Of a stretch of 64,000 nucleotides of DNA, positions 34,859-43,397 are shown piece by piece. The notes beneath the pieces were generated by a model. The model was not told where the DNA came from. It was given only the letters and a program-made list of their open reading frames with translations, and did not search any database. The stretch covers positions 2,542,001 through 2,606,000 of the forward strand of contig NZ_CP042436.1 in the NCBI RefSeq assembly GCF_007971025.1. Reading direction: 5' to 3'. Each line of letters begins with the position of its first letter. Within the stretch, counting starts at the first letter, position 1. The DNA comes from Mucilaginibacter ginsenosidivorans (GTDB taxonomy: Bacteria > Bacteroidota > Bacteroidia > Sphingobacteriales > Sphingobacteriaceae). The position numbers and the translations under genes were made by a program.

Positions 34859-35001
34859 TAAAAAAGCCCCCCTGCTTGCGCCGGGGAGCCAAACTCACAA
34901 CAATTGTTTAACCTTTCGGCTATTCCTAATTGCAGTGTGATTTTTCTATAAAACAAATCCATAAGGTTTTGGTTTTAAGCAATAACGGAAATGTTATTTC
35001 A
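34859..35001 (-). ncRNA. candidate minus-strand small RNA or attenuated leader
   Basis: The only clear structure in the gene-free stretch 34579..35094 lies here. On the minus strand a -7-like box TGACTTTG (35014-35007) is followed by a hairpin AATGTT/AACATT (35006-34990), about 70 bases of AT-rich sequence, the arms AGCCGAA (34921-34915) and TTTGGCT (34893-34887) and a strong terminator at 34889-34860. The AGCCGAA/TTTGGCT stem shares three bases with the terminator's 5' arm, so the two folds compete. A 35-codon ORF (34962..34855) runs through it, but it ends past the terminator. The rest of the gap (34579-34858, 35015-35094) shows nothing I can name. Confidence 0.4.
34860..34889 (-). terminator. 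strong minus-strand intrinsic terminator
   Basis: GCTCCCC pairs with GGGGGGC (one T-G wobble) around a 10-base loop and is followed by six T. It lies about 280 bases upstream of the receiver gene and about 200 bases from the divergent DUF2911 gene, so no known coding gene ends here. Confidence 0.75.
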
Positions 35002-35094
35002 ACATTCAAAGTCATGTCAGATTGGTGACTTTTACATATTTCAATCAATGGTATTTTCACCCTATATTTATACTCAAATTAATAACAAAAAACT

Positions 35095-35613
35095 ATGAGA
35101 AAGTTAACTCTTTTATTTGCCGTTGTTTTTATGACCTCAACAGCGGTTTTCGCACAAAAAAAGCCCATAGCAAGCCCACGCGATAGTGTTAGCGGCACAA
35201 TTGCCGGCGCAACCGTTAAAATCGCCTTTGGCAGTCCCGCTGTAAAGGGTAGGAAAATTGGGGGAGAAATTGCCCCATATGGAAAAATTTGGCGCACAGG
35301 CGCGAACGAAATGACCACTTTTGAAACCAGTAAGGCGCTTAAAATAGGTGGTAAAACTTTGCCGGCCGGCAAATACAGCCTGTTCTCTGTACCCGGGGAA
35401 ACGGAGTGGAAATTTATCTTCAATTCGGTAACCGGCAAATGGGGAATCAAAATGGATGGCTCGGCTAACGACGATGCTTCGAAGGATGTGCTGACCGTTA
35501 TGGCCAAAGCGATGAAATCGCCAACTATGAACGAACGCATGACCTTTAAGATCACACCTAAGGGCTTTACATTCCTTTGGGGAAATGTAGAAGTGCCCGT
35601 GGCAGTTCAATGA
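35095..35613 (+). CDS. secreted DUF2911 protein
   Basis: The protein has 172 residues with a signal peptide (about 1-20, ending VFAQ). The pattern of DUF2911 is clear: AFGSPAVKGRKIGGEIAPYGKIWRTGANEMTTFE, then LPAGKYSLFSVPGETEWKFIFN and a final strand (FTFLWGNVEVPVAV). The function of this family is not established. The gene has its own terminator at 35639..35670 and an upstream TATATTTA near 35064 that could be a -7 box with one mismatch. Confidence 0.88.
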   Translation: MRKLTLLFAVVFMTSTAVFAQKKPIASPRDSVSGTIAGATVKIAFGSPAVKGRKIGGEIAPYGKIWRTGANEMTTFETSKALKIGGKTLPAGKYSLFSVPGETEWKFIFNSVTGKWGIKMDGSANDDASKDVLTVMAKAMKSPTMNERMTFKITPKGFTFLWGNVEVPVAVQ

Positions 35614-35638
35614 TCTGGTGAGCGTCAAAAAAATTAAG

Positions 35639-35670
35639 GCCTTCCGGTTATACTCCGGAGGGCTTTTTTT
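35639..35670 (+). terminator. intrinsic terminator after the DUF2911 gene
   Basis: GCCTTCCGG pairs with CCGGAGGGC (one T-G wobble) around a 7-base loop and is followed by seven T. It lies 25 bases after the stop codon. Confidence 0.9.
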
Positions 35671-35755
35671 GTGCCAGGAGTTGCGGATTTGTAAGAAAGG
35701 GCATTTAATGAACCGGCACTATCATTAGCGCCATCTGTTATATTTGTTCCAAATA

Positions 35756-36844
35756 ATGGTTAGCCCTTTCAAAAAAAATCCTGTCAAAGCCCGGTTAATT
35801 ACAATAGCCGTTCTTGCCATTTTGATCTTTTTGATCACCCTCCTCGAAGATCATCCATCCACTGTCGAACGGTATTATTCGCGTGGCGTTTATCCCGTTA
35901 TCTGCCATATTTTTCACGCTGTATTCAATCTTTTCCCGTTCAGCGTTGGCGATATTATTTATATAGCCACGGTTATCTACATGGGTTACGCGTTCGTCAA
36001 ACTGGTGAGGATGCTGTTTAAACGAAACTGGAAGCGCGCTGCTATTTATGTTTGTGGTATGACTATAGGTATGCAGTCCGCCATAATCGCATTCTACTTT
36101 TTTTGGGGGATGAACTATTATCGCCCGTCGGCGGGCGAGCGCCTGGGCCTGGAAGATAGTACTTACACCCTTACCGATCTTAAAGCTGTTACTGCTATGC
36201 TGATAGACAGCGCTAACGCCTGCCGCCAAAGGGTGAATCAGGTAGACCTGGGGCGTACCAACGCAAGCATTTATCAAACAGCCGTAAGGGCAGTGAAGCA
36301 ATTAGACGATGGCTCTCCTAATTTCAAGGTGTATGATCCCGAAATAAAATCGTCCCTTATTTCGCCCTTGCTGAATTACCTGGGTACTTCCGGATATTAT
36401 AACCCGTTTACTTCCGAATCGCAAATGAATTATGAAATGCCTTCATTTGTGCGCCCGTTTGTCGCTTGCCACGAACTTTCGCACCAGATGGGTTACGGCC
36501 CAGAAGATGAGGCAAATTTTGTCGGCTTTATTGCCGCCACACGGTCGGGCGATAATTTTTTCCGTTATTCCGCCTACTACCTCGGCGTGCAGGAGTTTAT
36601 GTATGCCCTAAGATCGCAGGATAGCCTGGCACGAAAAGAACTGCGTAAACGTATTTCACCCGCTGTGCTTAATGACTTTAAAACAGAACGGGACTATTGG
36701 ATGTCGTACGAAGGCAAGCTTGAAAGCGTTAGTAGCTTCTTTTACGATAATTTCCTGAAGGCCAACAATCAGCCGCAGGGCCTTAAGACGTACAACCGTA
36801 TGGTATTATTGGTTTTAGCCTATCGTAAAAAACACCAATTGTAA
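35756..36844 (+). CDS. DUF3810 membrane protein with HExxH metallopeptidase motif
   Basis: The protein has 362 residues. Three membrane helices occupy the first 120 or so residues and the rest is predicted periplasmic. His239-Glu-Leu-Ser-His243 is a zinc-metallopeptidase HExxH motif, followed by an acidic PEDEANF segment that could supply the third ligand (Glu). DUF3810 has no established role that I know; a membrane-bound peptidase is the natural inference. ATG at 35756 is preferred to TTG at 35744. It is convergent with the 36853 gene, eight bases apart. Confidence 0.82.
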   Translation: MVSPFKKNPVKARLITIAVLAILIFLITLLEDHPSTVERYYSRGVYPVICHIFHAVFNLFPFSVGDIIYIATVIYMGYAFVKLVRMLFKRNWKRAAIYVCGMTIGMQSAIIAFYFFWGMNYYRPSAGERLGLEDSTYTLTDLKAVTAMLIDSANACRQRVNQVDLGRTNASIYQTAVRAVKQLDDGSPNFKVYDPEIKSSLISPLLNYLGTSGYYNPFTSESQMNYEMPSFVRPFVACHELSHQMGYGPEDEANFVGFIAATRSGDNFFRYSAYYLGVQEFMYALRSQDSLARKELRKRISPAVLNDFKTERDYWMSYEGKLESVSSFFYDNFLKANNQPQGLKTYNRMVLLVLAYRKKHQL

Positions 36845-36852
36845 TTTATTGC

Positions 36853-37371
36853 TTAAGCCACAACCAGGCCCGAAGGGGTAAACGTCAGTTCGTTAAGCCC
36901 GGCCCTGGCCTCGCTTGCATAATATGAATCGCGTCCTATCGACAACCGCTCGTTATCGACGGCTACATGCATTTTGCCCATCATAAAATCGCCGCTTATG
37001 CGCAAAACGGCATCGGGTGAGTGCGCCTGCAATTCGGCCAGTATATTGCGATCAAGTTTGGTAGCCGATTCATTGTCGAGTTGCTGTATATCAAACACGG
37101 TATCGTTTTTTAATCCTTTGGCCAAAATACGGTTATGCGTTTTAGATACTTTGTACCCAAATGATGAAACAATTTCATTATCATGGATCGTTAAACCGCG
37201 CCCTTCTGTATCTTTCAGATCAGTGTCGATGCTTAGCGACGATTGCTCTGTGTTTTTTTTGAATATAGACCGGATCTTTAAAAATATATTGGTTTGATCG
37301 TTATCAACGTAACTTATTATATTATTGGGGATAATAAACACATTCGACCCAAACAGGAATGCTAATTTCAT
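36853..37371 (-). CDS. hypothetical protein, paralogue of the 37518 gene
   Basis: The protein has 172 residues. The short hydrophobic start (KLAFLFGSNVFIIPNN) resembles a strand rather than a signal peptide. Shared with its neighbour are: FLFGSN, NNIISYVDND, a central IDTDLKD, DIQQLDNESATKLDRNILAE, D-A-V-L-R-I-S-G-DFMMGKMHVAVDNERL and a final LTFTPSGLVV. The whole looks like a beta-rich soluble fold with an internal helix. I do not recognise the family and will not name a function. The pair appears to come from a gene duplication. Confidence 0.65.
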   Translation of the reverse strand: MKLAFLFGSNVFIIPNNIISYVDNDQTNIFLKIRSIFKKNTEQSSLSIDTDLKDTEGRGLTIHDNEIVSSFGYKVSKTHNRILAKGLKNDTVFDIQQLDNESATKLDRNILAELQAHSPDAVLRISGDFMMGKMHVAVDNERLSIGRDSYYASEARAGLNELTFTPSGLVVA

Positions 37372-37517
37372 AGTAGCTGCGTTAATTTAAATCTGGTAGA
37401 TTAAATGGATAACTTAAAAGTTTTAGGAATGTTTTAAGTTGTGTGATAAATTTTTTACAAAAAAGCTCTTTTTAGCTAAAACATTTAATCACCAGGATAA
37501 TAACACCAACTTATTCA

Positions 37518-38039
37518 TTAAATTAATACTCCCGAATGCGAAAATTGGAGTTCATCGCTTCCGGCCAAAACTGAATTCGCATACGAATCTTCGCCCAGGA
37601 ACAATTTTTCGTTATCTATCTCAACGTGCAGGTCGCCAACTATGAAATCGCCCCGCACCCGTATAACTGCTACCGGGGCATTTACCTCAATTTCGGCCAC
37701 AATGTTATGCTCGAGGCTGCGTGCCGAATGATCGTCCAATTGGTGAACATCCAGTACGGTGCTGCCGTTTGGCCGGGTAACAATCACGCGGTCAGTCTGT
37801 TCCATTATGTCGTAAGGCGGTGCAACTTCCGGTTTATTAGCTATCAAATGTATTTCATTGCCCTGGTTATCCTTTATGTCCGCGTCTATGGTCAGCACTG
37901 CCCTGGGCTGATCGGGGGGCGTGGGCTGGTTAACAGATAATATCCTCAGGAAACGGTGCGCACCTTCGTTATCTGTAAAGCTGATGGTATTGCCGGGAAC
38001 AACAAACAAGTTGGAGCCGAGCAGAAATGCATATTTCAT
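37518..38039 (-). CDS. hypothetical protein, paralogue of the 36853 gene
   Basis: The protein has 173 residues. It shares with the gene at 36853 the ordered motifs YAFLLGSNLFVVPGNTISF, LTIDADIKD, VLDVHQLDDHSARSLEHNIVAE, VIRVRGDFIVGDLHVEIDNEKL and LQFSHSGVL. It differs in a proline-rich insertion (QPTPPDQP) near residue 40. No signal peptide or membrane segment. It is probably transcribed before its paralogue, with 146 AT-rich bases between them. The start at 38039 is aligned to the paralogue start; ten codons upstream are not shared. Confidence 0.65.
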   Translation of the reverse strand: MKYAFLLGSNLFVVPGNTISFTDNEGAHRFLRILSVNQPTPPDQPRAVLTIDADIKDNQGNEIHLIANKPEVAPPYDIMEQTDRVIVTRPNGSTVLDVHQLDDHSARSLEHNIVAEIEVNAPVAVIRVRGDFIVGDLHVEIDNEKLFLGEDSYANSVLAGSDELQFSHSGVLI

Positions 38040-38117
38040 GGCCGTAAGTTTTTCTATATAAAACTTCAACAGGCATAATTGTTTTTACTGATTTAAACCT
38101 TTAAGCAAAAAATGACA

Positions 38118-38146
38118 TTGGAGTTTCAATCCGGTTTGTAGTTTTG
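38118..38146 (+). promoter_or_regulatory. Bacteroidota-type promoter of the ABM monooxygenase gene
   Basis: TTG (38118-38120), 18 bases, then TAGTTTTG (38139-38146), an exact -7 box. A leader of about 20 bases leads to the ATG at 38173. It lies in the divergent gap with the 37518 gene. Confidence 0.65.
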
Positions 38147-38172
38147 GAAAAACCGCAAAAAACTTAATTTAT

Positions 38173-38466
38173 ATGATACAAGTAGCATTATTGGCCAGGC
38201 TCGAGGCAAAGCCAGGCATGGAACAGGAAGTAGCTGATTTTTTAAAAAGCGCGCTGCCGCTGGCCCAGTCAGAAACAGGTACAGTTACGTGGTACGCCTG
38301 GCAGACAGGGAAATCGACCTTCGGGATCTTCGATACGTTCGAGGCCGAAGAGGGACGTGAGGCTCATCTCAGCGGGCCCATTGCAGCGGCGCTAATGGCC
38401 AATGCAGACAGGTTACTGGCCTCGCCGCCGGTAATTGAAAAGCTAACCGTTCTGGCGGCAAAATAA
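38173..38466 (+). CDS. ABM-domain (antibiotic biosynthesis monooxygenase type) protein
   Basis: The protein has 97 residues, the size of one ABM ferredoxin-like domain; members act as dimers. The family shape is visible: a first strand (VALLARLEAKPG), a helix (MEQEVADFLKSALPLAQSE), a strand with TWYAWQT and FGIFDTFE, then a helix with GREAHLSGPIAAALM. Family members include quinol monooxygenases and heme-degrading enzymes, but also stress proteins of unknown role. It has its own promoter and a terminator at 38478..38520. Confidence 0.82.
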   Translation: MIQVALLARLEAKPGMEQEVADFLKSALPLAQSETGTVTWYAWQTGKSTFGIFDTFEAEEGREAHLSGPIAAALMANADRLLASPPVIEKLTVLAAK

Positions 38467-38477
38467 CTGACCAGCAG

Positions 38478-38520
38478 ACCCGGTGATTGCGTGATTGATA
38501 TTTCGCAAGAACCGGGTTTT
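38478..38520 (+). terminator. two-tier hairpin terminator
   Basis: ACCCGGT (38478-38484) pairs with ACCGGGT (38511-38517), and inside it TTGCG pairs with CGCAA. A short T run follows. It lies twelve bases after the ABM gene stop. Confidence 0.65.
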
Positions 38521-38571
38521 CGGGCGTTGCTCACAGGCATAATTTTGTGTTATAATTAATACAAGATCAAT

Positions 38572-39237
38572 ATGCACAAAGTTAGTAAACCTGAAATTTT
38601 GTACTTCGGAACTCCTGTTGTTCTTATCAGTACCTGTAACGAGGATGGTTCCTTTAACCTCGCCCCGATATCATCGGTCTTTTGGCTCGGATGGCGCTGT
38701 GTGATCGGTATATCCGCATTTTCCAAAACAACTGAAAACATGCTCCGCACCTGGCAGTGCGTACTAAACCTGCCGTCGACCGACCAGGTAGCTGCAGTTA
38801 ACAAACTGGCACGCACTACAGGGACAAATCCTGTGCCCCAGGGTAAATTGCTTAAAGGCTACCGTTTCGAAGCTGATAAATTCGGAACCGCCGGACTTAC
38901 ACCGGTCGATTCTCACATCGTGTCGGCTCCCCGCGTAAACGAATGCCCTGTGCAAATGGAAGCCGTTGTTGAAGCTGTGCATAGCCTTGCTGAGGCCGAT
39001 GATGTACAACGCGGGCGGCTGCTCACAATAGAACTACGTATACAAAGGGTTCATGCAGAGGAATCGATATTAATGGATGGCGCCCCAAACCGGGTCGACC
39101 CGGATAAATGGAGGCCGCTTATCATGAGCTTTCAACAATTTTATGGCCTGGGAGCCCAGGTGCACGAATCGACATTGGCCCGGATACCCGAAGCGCTGTA
39201 TCATTCTGTCGATATGGACCGGGCACATGGTAATTGA
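38572..39237 (+). CDS. flavin reductase-like FMN-binding split-barrel protein
   Basis: The protein has 221 residues. The flavin-reductase domain covers about residues 8-190 with the nucleotide-binding pattern PVVLISTCNEDGSFNLAPISSVFWLGWRCVIGIS and TTENMLRTWQCVLNLPS. It likely binds FMN and reduces flavin or a flavin-linked substrate; the substrate is not readable. An exact -7 box (TAATTTTG, 38540-38547) lies upstream, but no good -33 box. It follows the ABM gene after a terminator, so the two are not clearly one operon, although flavin reductase with ABM proteins is a common pairing. Confidence 0.8.
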   Translation: MHKVSKPEILYFGTPVVLISTCNEDGSFNLAPISSVFWLGWRCVIGISAFSKTTENMLRTWQCVLNLPSTDQVAAVNKLARTTGTNPVPQGKLLKGYRFEADKFGTAGLTPVDSHIVSAPRVNECPVQMEAVVEAVHSLAEADDVQRGRLLTIELRIQRVHAEESILMDGAPNRVDPDKWRPLIMSFQQFYGLGAQVHESTLARIPEALYHSVDMDRAHGN

Positions 39238-39254
39238 TGATTAAAAATCTTATA

Positions 39255-39290
39255 AAAAAACCGGGAGCGTGAAGTGACCCGGTTTTTTGT
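39255..39290 (+). terminator. intrinsic terminator after the flavin reductase gene
   Basis: AAAAAACCGGG pairs with CCCGGTTTTTT around a 12-base loop. The stem's A/T ends serve as U-tracts in both directions, so it could act on either strand. Confidence 0.8.
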
Positions 39291-39367
39291 TTTTTCTATT
39301 TTCCCTCCGGCCATATACTTACGGGTAAAAAAATTATATTTACCTTTCAACCTCTTATAAACCGTTT

Positions 39368-40738
39368 ATGAATCGGAAAGTAATTTTTTGGGCGGTTATT
39401 ACGGCCCTTGGCGGATTTCTGTTCGGCTTTGACACCGTTGTTGTATCGGGTGCCGAACAGGCGATACAGAAATTCTGGCAGCTGGGCGATTTCCAGCACG
39501 GCTTTACCATTGCTATCGCGCTCGTCGGTACCATGACCGGCGCTTTTGCGGGCCGCATGCCTGCAGAAAAGCTTGGCCGTAAAGCTGCGTTAATGATCGT
39601 TGCGGTAATTTTCCTGGTCACGTCGCTTGGTACGGCATTTGTCAACAACTGGTATTTGTTCGTTATCCTGCGCTTCATAGGCGGGTTGGGTATCGGCGCG
39701 TCTTCTGTAATTGCGCCAATCTATATTTCGGAAATATCTCCTGCATCCTTCAGGGGCCGCCTGGTGATATTGTTTCAGTTCAATATTGTTTTAGGCATTG
39801 TGGTTTCCCTGCTTTCCAACTATATCATCGTAACATCCTATCACGGTTCATGGCGGTTAATGCTGGCTGTAATGGCCGTCCCTTCTTTATTGTATTTGAT
39901 ACTGCTGAAATTTGTTCCTGAAAGCCCCCGCTGGCTAATTTTGCATAAATCAAAATATGACGAGGCGCGCACTACCTTGCAACTGATGAACGCCGATGGT
40001 TACGAGCAGGATATGAAAAACATTATCGACAGCAAAAACCAGGAGGTGAAGGATGCCACAAGCGAAAACTTGTTTTCAAAGCGATATCGCAAGTTGGCCT
40101 GGCTCGCCTTCCTTATTGCTTTTTTCAACCAGGTATCGGGTATTAACGCGATACTTTATTTTGCGCCGAGTATTTTCACCCTTGCCGGGTTCGATAAAAG
40201 CGACTCCTTTTCAGCTTCGTTCTATCTCGGGTTGGTCAATTTTGCTTTCACCATGCTGGCTATCTTTCTGATCGACCGCGCGGGGCGGCGCAAATTGATG
40301 ATGATCGGCTCACTGGGCCTTATTGCCGCGCTGGGGCTGGTATCTTATTGTTTCCATTTACAGGAAAGCCACGTAGCGGTCGCGGGTGCAAATGGGGTAG
40401 TTAATAATACCGACGGGGGGTATATCATATGGCTTTTGATGGCATATATAGCATTTTTTGCCGTTTCGCAAGGTGCAGTGATTTGGGTGTTCCTGTCCGA
40501 AATATTTCCAAACCAGGTGCGGGCCAAGGGGCAGTCGCTTGGCAGCTTTACGCACTGGACACTGGCTACCATTATTACTTTTCTGTTCCCCGCTGTGAGA
40601 ACCCATGTTGAAGGGCAGTATATTTTTATGTTTTTCTGCGGAATGATGGTATTGCAACTATTGTTCGTTTGGAAACTGATGCCCGAAACCAAGGGCAAAT
40701 CGTTAGAAAATATGGAGCGTACTTTAACCATGCACTGA
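39368..40738 (+). CDS. MFS sugar porter (probable fructan-product transporter)
   Basis: The protein has 456 residues with twelve membrane helices. Sugar-porter signatures are present: GGFLFGFDTVVVSGAEQ in TM1, PESPRWLI after TM6, DRAGRRKLM between halves, and PETKGKSLE at the end. It imports monosaccharide or small disaccharide with protons across the inner membrane. The next gene, one base downstream, is a GH32 fructan hydrolase, so fructose or a short fructan product is the likely cargo (inference). Confidence 0.88.
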   Translation: MNRKVIFWAVITALGGFLFGFDTVVVSGAEQAIQKFWQLGDFQHGFTIAIALVGTMTGAFAGRMPAEKLGRKAALMIVAVIFLVTSLGTAFVNNWYLFVILRFIGGLGIGASSVIAPIYISEISPASFRGRLVILFQFNIVLGIVVSLLSNYIIVTSYHGSWRLMLAVMAVPSLLYLILLKFVPESPRWLILHKSKYDEARTTLQLMNADGYEQDMKNIIDSKNQEVKDATSENLFSKRYRKLAWLAFLIAFFNQVSGINAILYFAPSIFTLAGFDKSDSFSASFYLGLVNFAFTMLAIFLIDRAGRRKLMMIGSLGLIAALGLVSYCFHLQESHVAVAGANGVVNNTDGGYIIWLLMAYIAFFAVSQGAVIWVFLSEIFPNQVRAKGQSLGSFTHWTLATIITFLFPAVRTHVEGQYIFMFFCGMMVLQLLFVWKLMPETKGKSLENMERTLTMH

Positions 40739-40739
40739 T

Positions 40740-42257
40740 ATGATAAAAAGGACTATTTTTCTTTTTACAGTTTTATCAATAATTACGTCGTCGGCTTTCG
40801 GGCAAAAAGCGTATCACGAGCAGTACCGGCCGCAGATACATTTTTCGCCGCAGGCGCATTGGATGAACGACCCCAACGGGCTTGTTTTTTATAAAGGTGT
40901 TTACCACCTGTTTTACCAATATTATCCAAAGGCTACCGTTTGGGGGCCTATGCATTGGGGCCATGCCACCAGTACCGATCTGGTTCATTGGAATAACAAA
41001 CCGATAGCGTTATATCCCGATAGCCTGGGACTGATATTCTCGGGCAGCGCAGTGGTCGATGTTAACAATACCAGCGGCCTGGGCAAAAACGGGCAGGCAG
41101 CGCTCATAGCCATTTTTACCCATCACGACCAGGCGAAAGAGAAAGATGGCAAGAATGATACCGAGAATGAGAGTATGGCCTACAGCAATGATGGCGGCAA
41201 TACATGGACCAAATACGCGCACAACCCTGTATTGAAAAACCCCGGTATCAGCGACTTTCGCGACCCTAAAGTGAGCTGGTATGCGCCGGATAAAAAGTGG
41301 ATAATGACCCTGGCCACCAAGGACAGGATCACCTTCTATTCGTCGCCAAATTTAAAAGACTGGACAAAAGAGAGCGAATTTGGCGAAACCCTCGGCGCGC
41401 ATGGCGGCGTTTGGGAATGCCCGGATTTGTTCCCGATGACAGCTGCTGACGGTAAAAGAATTTGGGTACTTATCGTAAACATTAACCCCGGCGGGCCGCA
41501 GGGTGGTTCGGCTACGCAATACTTTACCGGCGATTTTGACGGAAAGACTTTCCGGCCCAACAATACTGCTACACGCTGGATAGACCAGGGGACCGACGAA
41601 TATGCCGGCGTTACCTGGAGCAATACCGGTAACCGCCGCATTTTTTTAGGCTGGATGAGTAACTGGAACTACGCTACATCGGTGCCCACCAAAGCCTGGC
41701 GCAGCGCCATGACCGTTCCGCGCGAATTGAAGCTCGTCAGGGTTGACTCCGCATATTATGTTGCATCTCAACCTGTAAAAGAATTAGGTAACCTGAAAGA
41801 CGAAACTAAAGCCTTGCCTGCTATCGCCGTGAAAGGGGAGGTAAACATCACGAAAATGCTGAACCGCTCGGATAATCAGTTTCAGCTTAACTTATCGGCT
41901 AAACAGTTAAAAAGTTTTTCGATCACCCTGTCAAACGGCGCCGGGGAAAAATTGATCATTGGGTTTGACGAAAAGGAAAATTCATGGTTCGTTGACCGGA
42001 GCCACGCAGGTGAATCAGGATTTAACAAAGACTTTGCCGGGCGTTTTGCCGTGAAGCGCATAGCCAATACCGCCGGAACCGACGTGACGCTGATTGTGGA
42101 CGCTGCATCGGTAGAGCTGTTTGCCGATAAGGGCTTAACGGTAATGACATCGATATTTTTTCCAAAAAAGCCGCTGAGTAATATTTCTATCAGCTCTGCC
42201 GATGGCTTTTCCGCCAGTGGCATTTCATACTCCCAGCTGAAAAGCATCTGGCCATAA
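40740..42257 (+). CDS. glycoside hydrolase family 32 (levanase/inulinase/invertase)
   Basis: The protein has 505 residues with a signal peptide (about 1-21), so it acts outside the cytoplasm. The GH32 active-site triad is complete: Asp44 (WMNDPNG, nucleophile), Asp175 (FRDPK, transition-state stabiliser) and Glu226 (WECPDLF, acid/base). The five-bladed propeller occupies about 30-335 and the C-terminal beta sandwich the rest. It hydrolyses beta-fructofuranosides (sucrose, levan or inulin); which one is not visible. It lies one base after the sugar porter gene and is co-transcribed. No SusC/SusD pair adjoins it, so this unit relies on a porter. Confidence 0.92.
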   Translation: MIKRTIFLFTVLSIITSSAFGQKAYHEQYRPQIHFSPQAHWMNDPNGLVFYKGVYHLFYQYYPKATVWGPMHWGHATSTDLVHWNNKPIALYPDSLGLIFSGSAVVDVNNTSGLGKNGQAALIAIFTHHDQAKEKDGKNDTENESMAYSNDGGNTWTKYAHNPVLKNPGISDFRDPKVSWYAPDKKWIMTLATKDRITFYSSPNLKDWTKESEFGETLGAHGGVWECPDLFPMTAADGKRIWVLIVNINPGGPQGGSATQYFTGDFDGKTFRPNNTATRWIDQGTDEYAGVTWSNTGNRRIFLGWMSNWNYATSVPTKAWRSAMTVPRELKLVRVDSAYYVASQPVKELGNLKDETKALPAIAVKGEVNITKMLNRSDNQFQLNLSAKQLKSFSITLSNGAGEKLIIGFDEKENSWFVDRSHAGESGFNKDFAGRFAVKRIANTAGTDVTLIVDAASVELFADKGLTVMTSIFFPKKPLSNISISSADGFSASGISYSQLKSIWP

Positions 42258-42261
42258 AACA

Positions 42262-42291
42262 AAAAAGCCGGACCCTCGCGTGTCCGGCTTA
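42262..42291 (-). terminator. intrinsic terminator of the minus-strand isomerase gene
   Basis: AAGCCGGAC pairs with GTCCGGCTT. On the minus strand six T follow the stem, while the plus strand has no T-run, so it belongs to the gene at 42313..43179. Confidence 0.75.
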
Positions 42292-42312
42292 CATCAGTCA
42301 TTCAATTTAGAT

Positions 42313-43179
42313 TTATACGAGGTTCTTTTTGATATATTCAATACTTTGGGTGATGCTATTATAGGGATCACCGGGACAAATGTCCTGTTCTACAAAGAAA
42401 TATTTTAAGCCCGCTTTTTTGCTGTGTTCAAGTATCTTTTTGAAATCGATAACCCCGTTGCCAACCTCGGTAAACATTTGTTTTTCGGTTTTATCCATGT
42501 CCTTCATGTGCCACAAAGGGAACCTTCCAGGGTGCTTTTCGATCAAAGCAATTGGGTCCTGCTTGGCTTTGGTTAGCCAATAAAGGTCTATTTCCATTTT
42601 TACCAGGTTCTTATCAGTATTTTCCAGCAGTGTTTCGTAGGGATATTCGCCGTCTTCCTGTATAAATTCAAAGTCATGGTTGTGGTAACAGAATTGTACC
42701 CCTGCCTTTTTACAGGTCTCACCAGCCTTATTGAAATCCTCGGCCAGTTTTTTGTAGTGATCGAGTGAACCTCTCTCTTTTGGCGACAGCCACGCGCAAA
42801 CCATATATTTCTGACCTATAGATGCGGCATCTTCCGCGGCTTTATCCCAGCCGTTCAATATAGTTCCTGGGCCTTTCATGTCCTCGCCCAGTAAGTAATG
42901 CGAGCTTGGCATTATAAGGTCATTTTGCTTTAACAAGTCGGCAAACGCCTTTGGTTCCGTGCCGTAGTATTTGCCGGCGCTGTAGCTTGCCTCAACAGAA
43001 TTATAGCCCAACTGTGCTACTTTGGCCAATGTGCCGGCAACATCCTTTGCCATATGGTCGCGCACGGTGTACAATTGCAGGCCTATATATTTTTTATCAT
43101 ACGCGAATAGGCTGGGGGCAACTAACAGCCCTGCCGAAATAAGCGCAGAAGTTCTCAGGAAGTCACGTCTCGAGGTCAT
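42313..43179 (-). CDS. Tat-exported sugar phosphate isomerase/epimerase-like TIM barrel protein
   Basis: The protein has 288 residues. The N-terminus has a Tat-like RRDFLRTS motif and a hydrophobic segment to about residue 26, so it is probably periplasmic. The body is an AP-endonuclease/xylose isomerase-like TIM barrel with likely metal ligands in YHNHDFEF, MEIDLYW, HMKDMD and VEQDICPG. Periplasmic members of this family are widespread in Bacteroidota next to sugar-processing genes; exact substrates are unknown. It is transcribed convergently with the GH32 gene and has its own terminator. Confidence 0.85.
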   Translation of the reverse strand: MTSRRDFLRTSALISAGLLVAPSLFAYDKKYIGLQLYTVRDHMAKDVAGTLAKVAQLGYNSVEASYSAGKYYGTEPKAFADLLKQNDLIMPSSHYLLGEDMKGPGTILNGWDKAAEDAASIGQKYMVCAWLSPKERGSLDHYKKLAEDFNKAGETCKKAGVQFCYHNHDFEFIQEDGEYPYETLLENTDKNLVKMEIDLYWLTKAKQDPIALIEKHPGRFPLWHMKDMDKTEKQMFTEVGNGVIDFKKILEHSKKAGLKYFFVEQDICPGDPYNSITQSIEYIKKNLV

Positions 43180-43255
43180 AAATTAGTTTGTTTAATTGGT
43201 GGTTGTGTAAAATTAACACAATAAGTTTATTTATGAAAGACTAAATTTTTTTTAA

Positions 43256-43283
43256 TTGGTTTAAACCGCTGCTTATACTTTTG
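43256..43283 (+). promoter_or_regulatory. possible promoter of the first acyltransferase paralogue
   Basis: TTG (43256-43258), 17 bases, then TACTTTTG (43276-43283), an exact -7 box. A leader of about 110 bases would precede the ATG at 43398. The conserved TTTATATTC element (43371-43379) lies in that leader. Confidence 0.4.
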
Positions 43284-43397
43284 TCGGTAATAGATATTGC
43301 TGTTTTTTTTGCAATCGATATGTGGAAATCAACAAAATAAGGAACGACCGGGAAAGTAAGCGTTAATCCGTTTATATTCGGAGGATATCAGCAAAAC

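Noticed and set aside
34855..34962. 35-codon ORF in the 516-base gap
   Set aside because: Runs through a strong intrinsic terminator and ends beyond it, so an intact message would be rare; kept only as part of the candidate RNA, not as a gene.
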